Below, piece after piece: positions 7,123-8,268 of a stretch of DNA of 8,268 nucleotides. Origin of the DNA: Collinsella sp. AF33-16 (GTDB taxonomy: Bacteria > Actinomycetota > Coriobacteriia > Coriobacteriales > Coriobacteriaceae); the NCBI RefSeq assembly GCF_003475325.1, contig NZ_QRQC01000036.1:253-8520 (forward strand). Direction: 5' to 3'. Made by a program: the position numbers and the translations under genes. Every line of letters begins with the position of its first letter. The stretch's first letter is position 1. The notes under the pieces are model-generated. The model was given only the letters and a program-made list of their open reading frames with translations. It did not search any database and was not told the DNA's origin.

Positions 7123-8118
7123 TTACTTGAGCGTAGCGTACATGACAGCCTTGATGGTGTGCATGCGGTTCTCGGCCTCGTCGAAGACCTTGGAAGCGGG
7201 GCTCTCGAAGACCTCGTCGGTGACCTCCTGCTCGGTGATGCCGAACTGCTCGCACTTCTCGGCGCCAATCGTGGTGTTGGTGTCGTGGAAGCTGGGCAGG
7301 CAGTGCAGGAAGATGGCACCCGGGTTGGCCATAGCCATGACCTCGGAGGTAACACGATACGGGGTGAGCTGAGCGATGCGCTCGGCCCAGACCTCGTCGG
7401 GCTCGCCCATGGAGACCCACACGTCGGTGTAGATGACGTCGGCACCGGTGACGCCGTCCTTGACGTCGGTGGTCAGCTTGATGGTGCAGCCGTTGGCCTC
7501 GGCGATGGGCTTGCAGGCCTCGATGACGTCGTCAGCGGGCATGCACTCCTCGGGGCCGCAGGCCACGAAGTTCATGCCGAGCTTGGAGCAGACGACCATG
7601 AGGGAGCGAGCGACGTTGTTCTTGCAGTCGCCCATGAAGACAAGGGTCTTGCCCTTGATGTCGTAGTTGAAGTTCTCCTGGACGGTCAGGATGTCGGCGA
7701 GCATCTGGGTGGGGTGCCACTCGGTGGTCAGGCCGTTCCAGACGGGAACGCCAGCCTTAGCGGAGAGCTCCTCGACGTCGTCCTGAGCGAAACCACGGAA
7801 CTCGATGCCGTCATACATGCGGCCGAGAACGCGAGCGGTGTCCTCGATGGACTCCTTCTTGCCCATCTGCGACGAACCCGGATCGAGGTAGGTGACGCCC
7901 ATGCCCAGATCCATACCGCCGACCTCGAAGGCGCAGCGGGTACGAGTGGAGGTCTTCTGGAAGAGCAGGACGATGTTCTTGCCCTCGAGATAACGGTGCG
8001 GAACGCCAGCGCGCTTCATATCCTTGAAGTTCTTGGAGAGCTTGAGCAGGTACTCGATCTCCTCGGTGGTGAGGTCGAGAAGCTTGAGGAAGCTACGGCC
8101 GGAGAGGTTAACACCCAT
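7123..8118 (-). CDS. arcB: Ornithine carbamoyltransferase, catabolic (arginine deiminase pathway)
   Basis: In the ADI pathway this cytosolic enzyme splits citrulline with phosphate into ornithine and carbamoyl phosphate; the same fold runs the reverse reaction in arginine synthesis. The 331-aa product is family length and has every signature: carbamoyl phosphate loop STRTR at 57-61, HPTQ at 135-138, the GDCKNNVARS segment at 163-172, the ornithine-binding loop SMGE at 236-239, HCLPS with Cys273 at 272-276, and EAENRMHTIKAV near the C-terminus with Arg318. The usual HCLPAFHD is HCLPSFHD here, a mild change. It lies between arcA and the carrier gene, which is why the catabolic name is preferred over argF. 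The ATG at 8118 has AAAGGA 8 nt upstream. It is 110 nt downstream of arcA, with two hairpins between, and a terminator follows. Confidence 0.96.
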   Translation of the reverse strand: MGVNLSGRSFLKLLDLTTEEIEYLLKLSKNFKDMKRAGVPHRYLEGKNIVLLFQKTSTRTRCAFEVGGMDLGMGVTYLDPGSSQMGKKESIEDTARVLGRMYDGIEFRGFAQDDVEELSAKAGVPVWNGLTTEWHPTQMLADILTVQENFNYDIKGKTLVFMGDCKNNVARSLMVVCSKLGMNFVACGPEECMPADDVIEACKPIAEANGCTIKLTTDVKDGVTGADVIYTDVWVSMGEPDEVWAERIAQLTPYRVTSEVMAMANPGAIFLHCLPSFHDTNTTIGAEKCEQFGITEQEVTDEVFESPASKVFDEAENRMHTIKAVMYATLK

Positions 8119-8126
8119 GGTTCGTA

Positions 8127-8132
8127 TCCTTT
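8127..8132 (-). promoter_or_regulatory. Ribosome binding site of arcB
   Basis: AAAGGA on the minus strand lies 8 nt before the ATG at 8118-8116 and supports that start. Confidence 0.75.
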
Positions 8133-8167
8133 CGAAGAAATGAATTCCTTAATTACTTACATAATAG

Positions 8168-8216
8168 CGCCCGTTTGACGGGCGAAACCGGTGCGGTTGT
8201 AGGGAGACCGCACCGG
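8168..8216 (-). promoter_or_regulatory. Two tandem hairpins between arcA and arcB
   Basis: The first stem read on the minus strand is a perfect 10 bp (8207-8216 with 8188-8197, 9-nt loop). It is followed by TTTCG and then by a second perfect 7-bp stem (8178-8184 with 8168-8174, 3-nt loop). The T-tracts are too short for full terminators. Processing or partial termination between arcA and arcB is known in other ADI operons, and these stems could protect the arcA 3' end or reduce read-through. A TATTAT sequence at 8166-8161 lacks a matching -35. Confidence 0.6.
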
Positions 8217-8228
8217 AAACTGAAAGAC

Positions 8229-8268
8229 TTAGAGGTCCTCGCGCCAGAAGGGCATGCTCATGCAGCGC
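8229..8268 (-). CDS. arcA: Arginine deiminase, C-terminal end only
   Basis: The last 12 codons plus stop of a gene that continues beyond the window edge, ending RCMSMPFWREDL. Arginine deiminases typically end in a segment of the form RCMSMPxxRED, which contains the active-site cysteine, so the match is specific despite its shortness; the Cys is present here. The enzyme hydrolyses arginine to citrulline and ammonia, the first ADI step. It is the first visible gene of the arc operon, 110 nt upstream of arcB on the same strand. Only the C-terminus can be judged. Confidence 0.85.
   Translation of the reverse strand, partial: RCMSMPFWREDL

Noticed and set aside
8161..8166. TATTAT as a -10 for a separate arcB promoter
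   Set aside because: No acceptable -35 lies 16-18 nt upstream on the minus strand; the region there is part of the hairpins.

Overview
The window is GC-rich bacterial DNA in which every supported gene lies on the minus strand, so it reads biologically from 8268 down to 1. The gene content suggests an anaerobic, gut-type actinobacterium of the Coriobacteriia, with Collinsella as the best guess. It combines an arginine deiminase operon with a YfcC-type carrier, a DUF1846 protein typical of gut anaerobes, and a pyrG-xerD pair. This placement is inference from gene content and style; no 16S rRNA or other marker is present.

Region 1 (8268 to about 5500) is an arginine deiminase (ADI) operon. The last 12 codons of arcA enter at the window edge. 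They are followed by arcB (catabolic ornithine carbamoyltransferase) and a YfcC/DcuC-type membrane carrier that very probably exchanges arginine for ornithine. ArcA makes citrulline, ArcB converts it to ornithine and carbamoyl phosphate, and the carrier exports ornithine while importing arginine. The carbamate kinase that would harvest ATP is not in this window. Two tandem hairpins separate arcA from arcB, and a good intrinsic terminator separates arcB from the carrier, so the three genes are probably expressed at different levels.

Region 2 (about 5030-5496) holds no convincing gene but is packed with at least seven inverted repeats. These include a 26-bp near-perfect inverted repeat and a 98-nt nested stem. 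It is the least explained part of the window.

Region 3 (about 5012-3417) is a single transcription unit for a DUF1846 family protein, with its own -10 element and intrinsic terminator. The biological role of the family is not established.

Region 4 (about 3400-2833) is a small winged-helix DNA-binding protein with a strong ribosome binding site, a candidate promoter that contains a dyad, and a strong terminator.

Region 5 (about 2800-1) is pyrG (CTP synthase) followed 2 nt later by xerD (site-specific tyrosine recombinase), ending in a long two-tier terminator. Apart from Region 2, this is ordinary core and catabolic gene content. No CRISPR, tRNA, rRNA, transposase or phage gene was seen.
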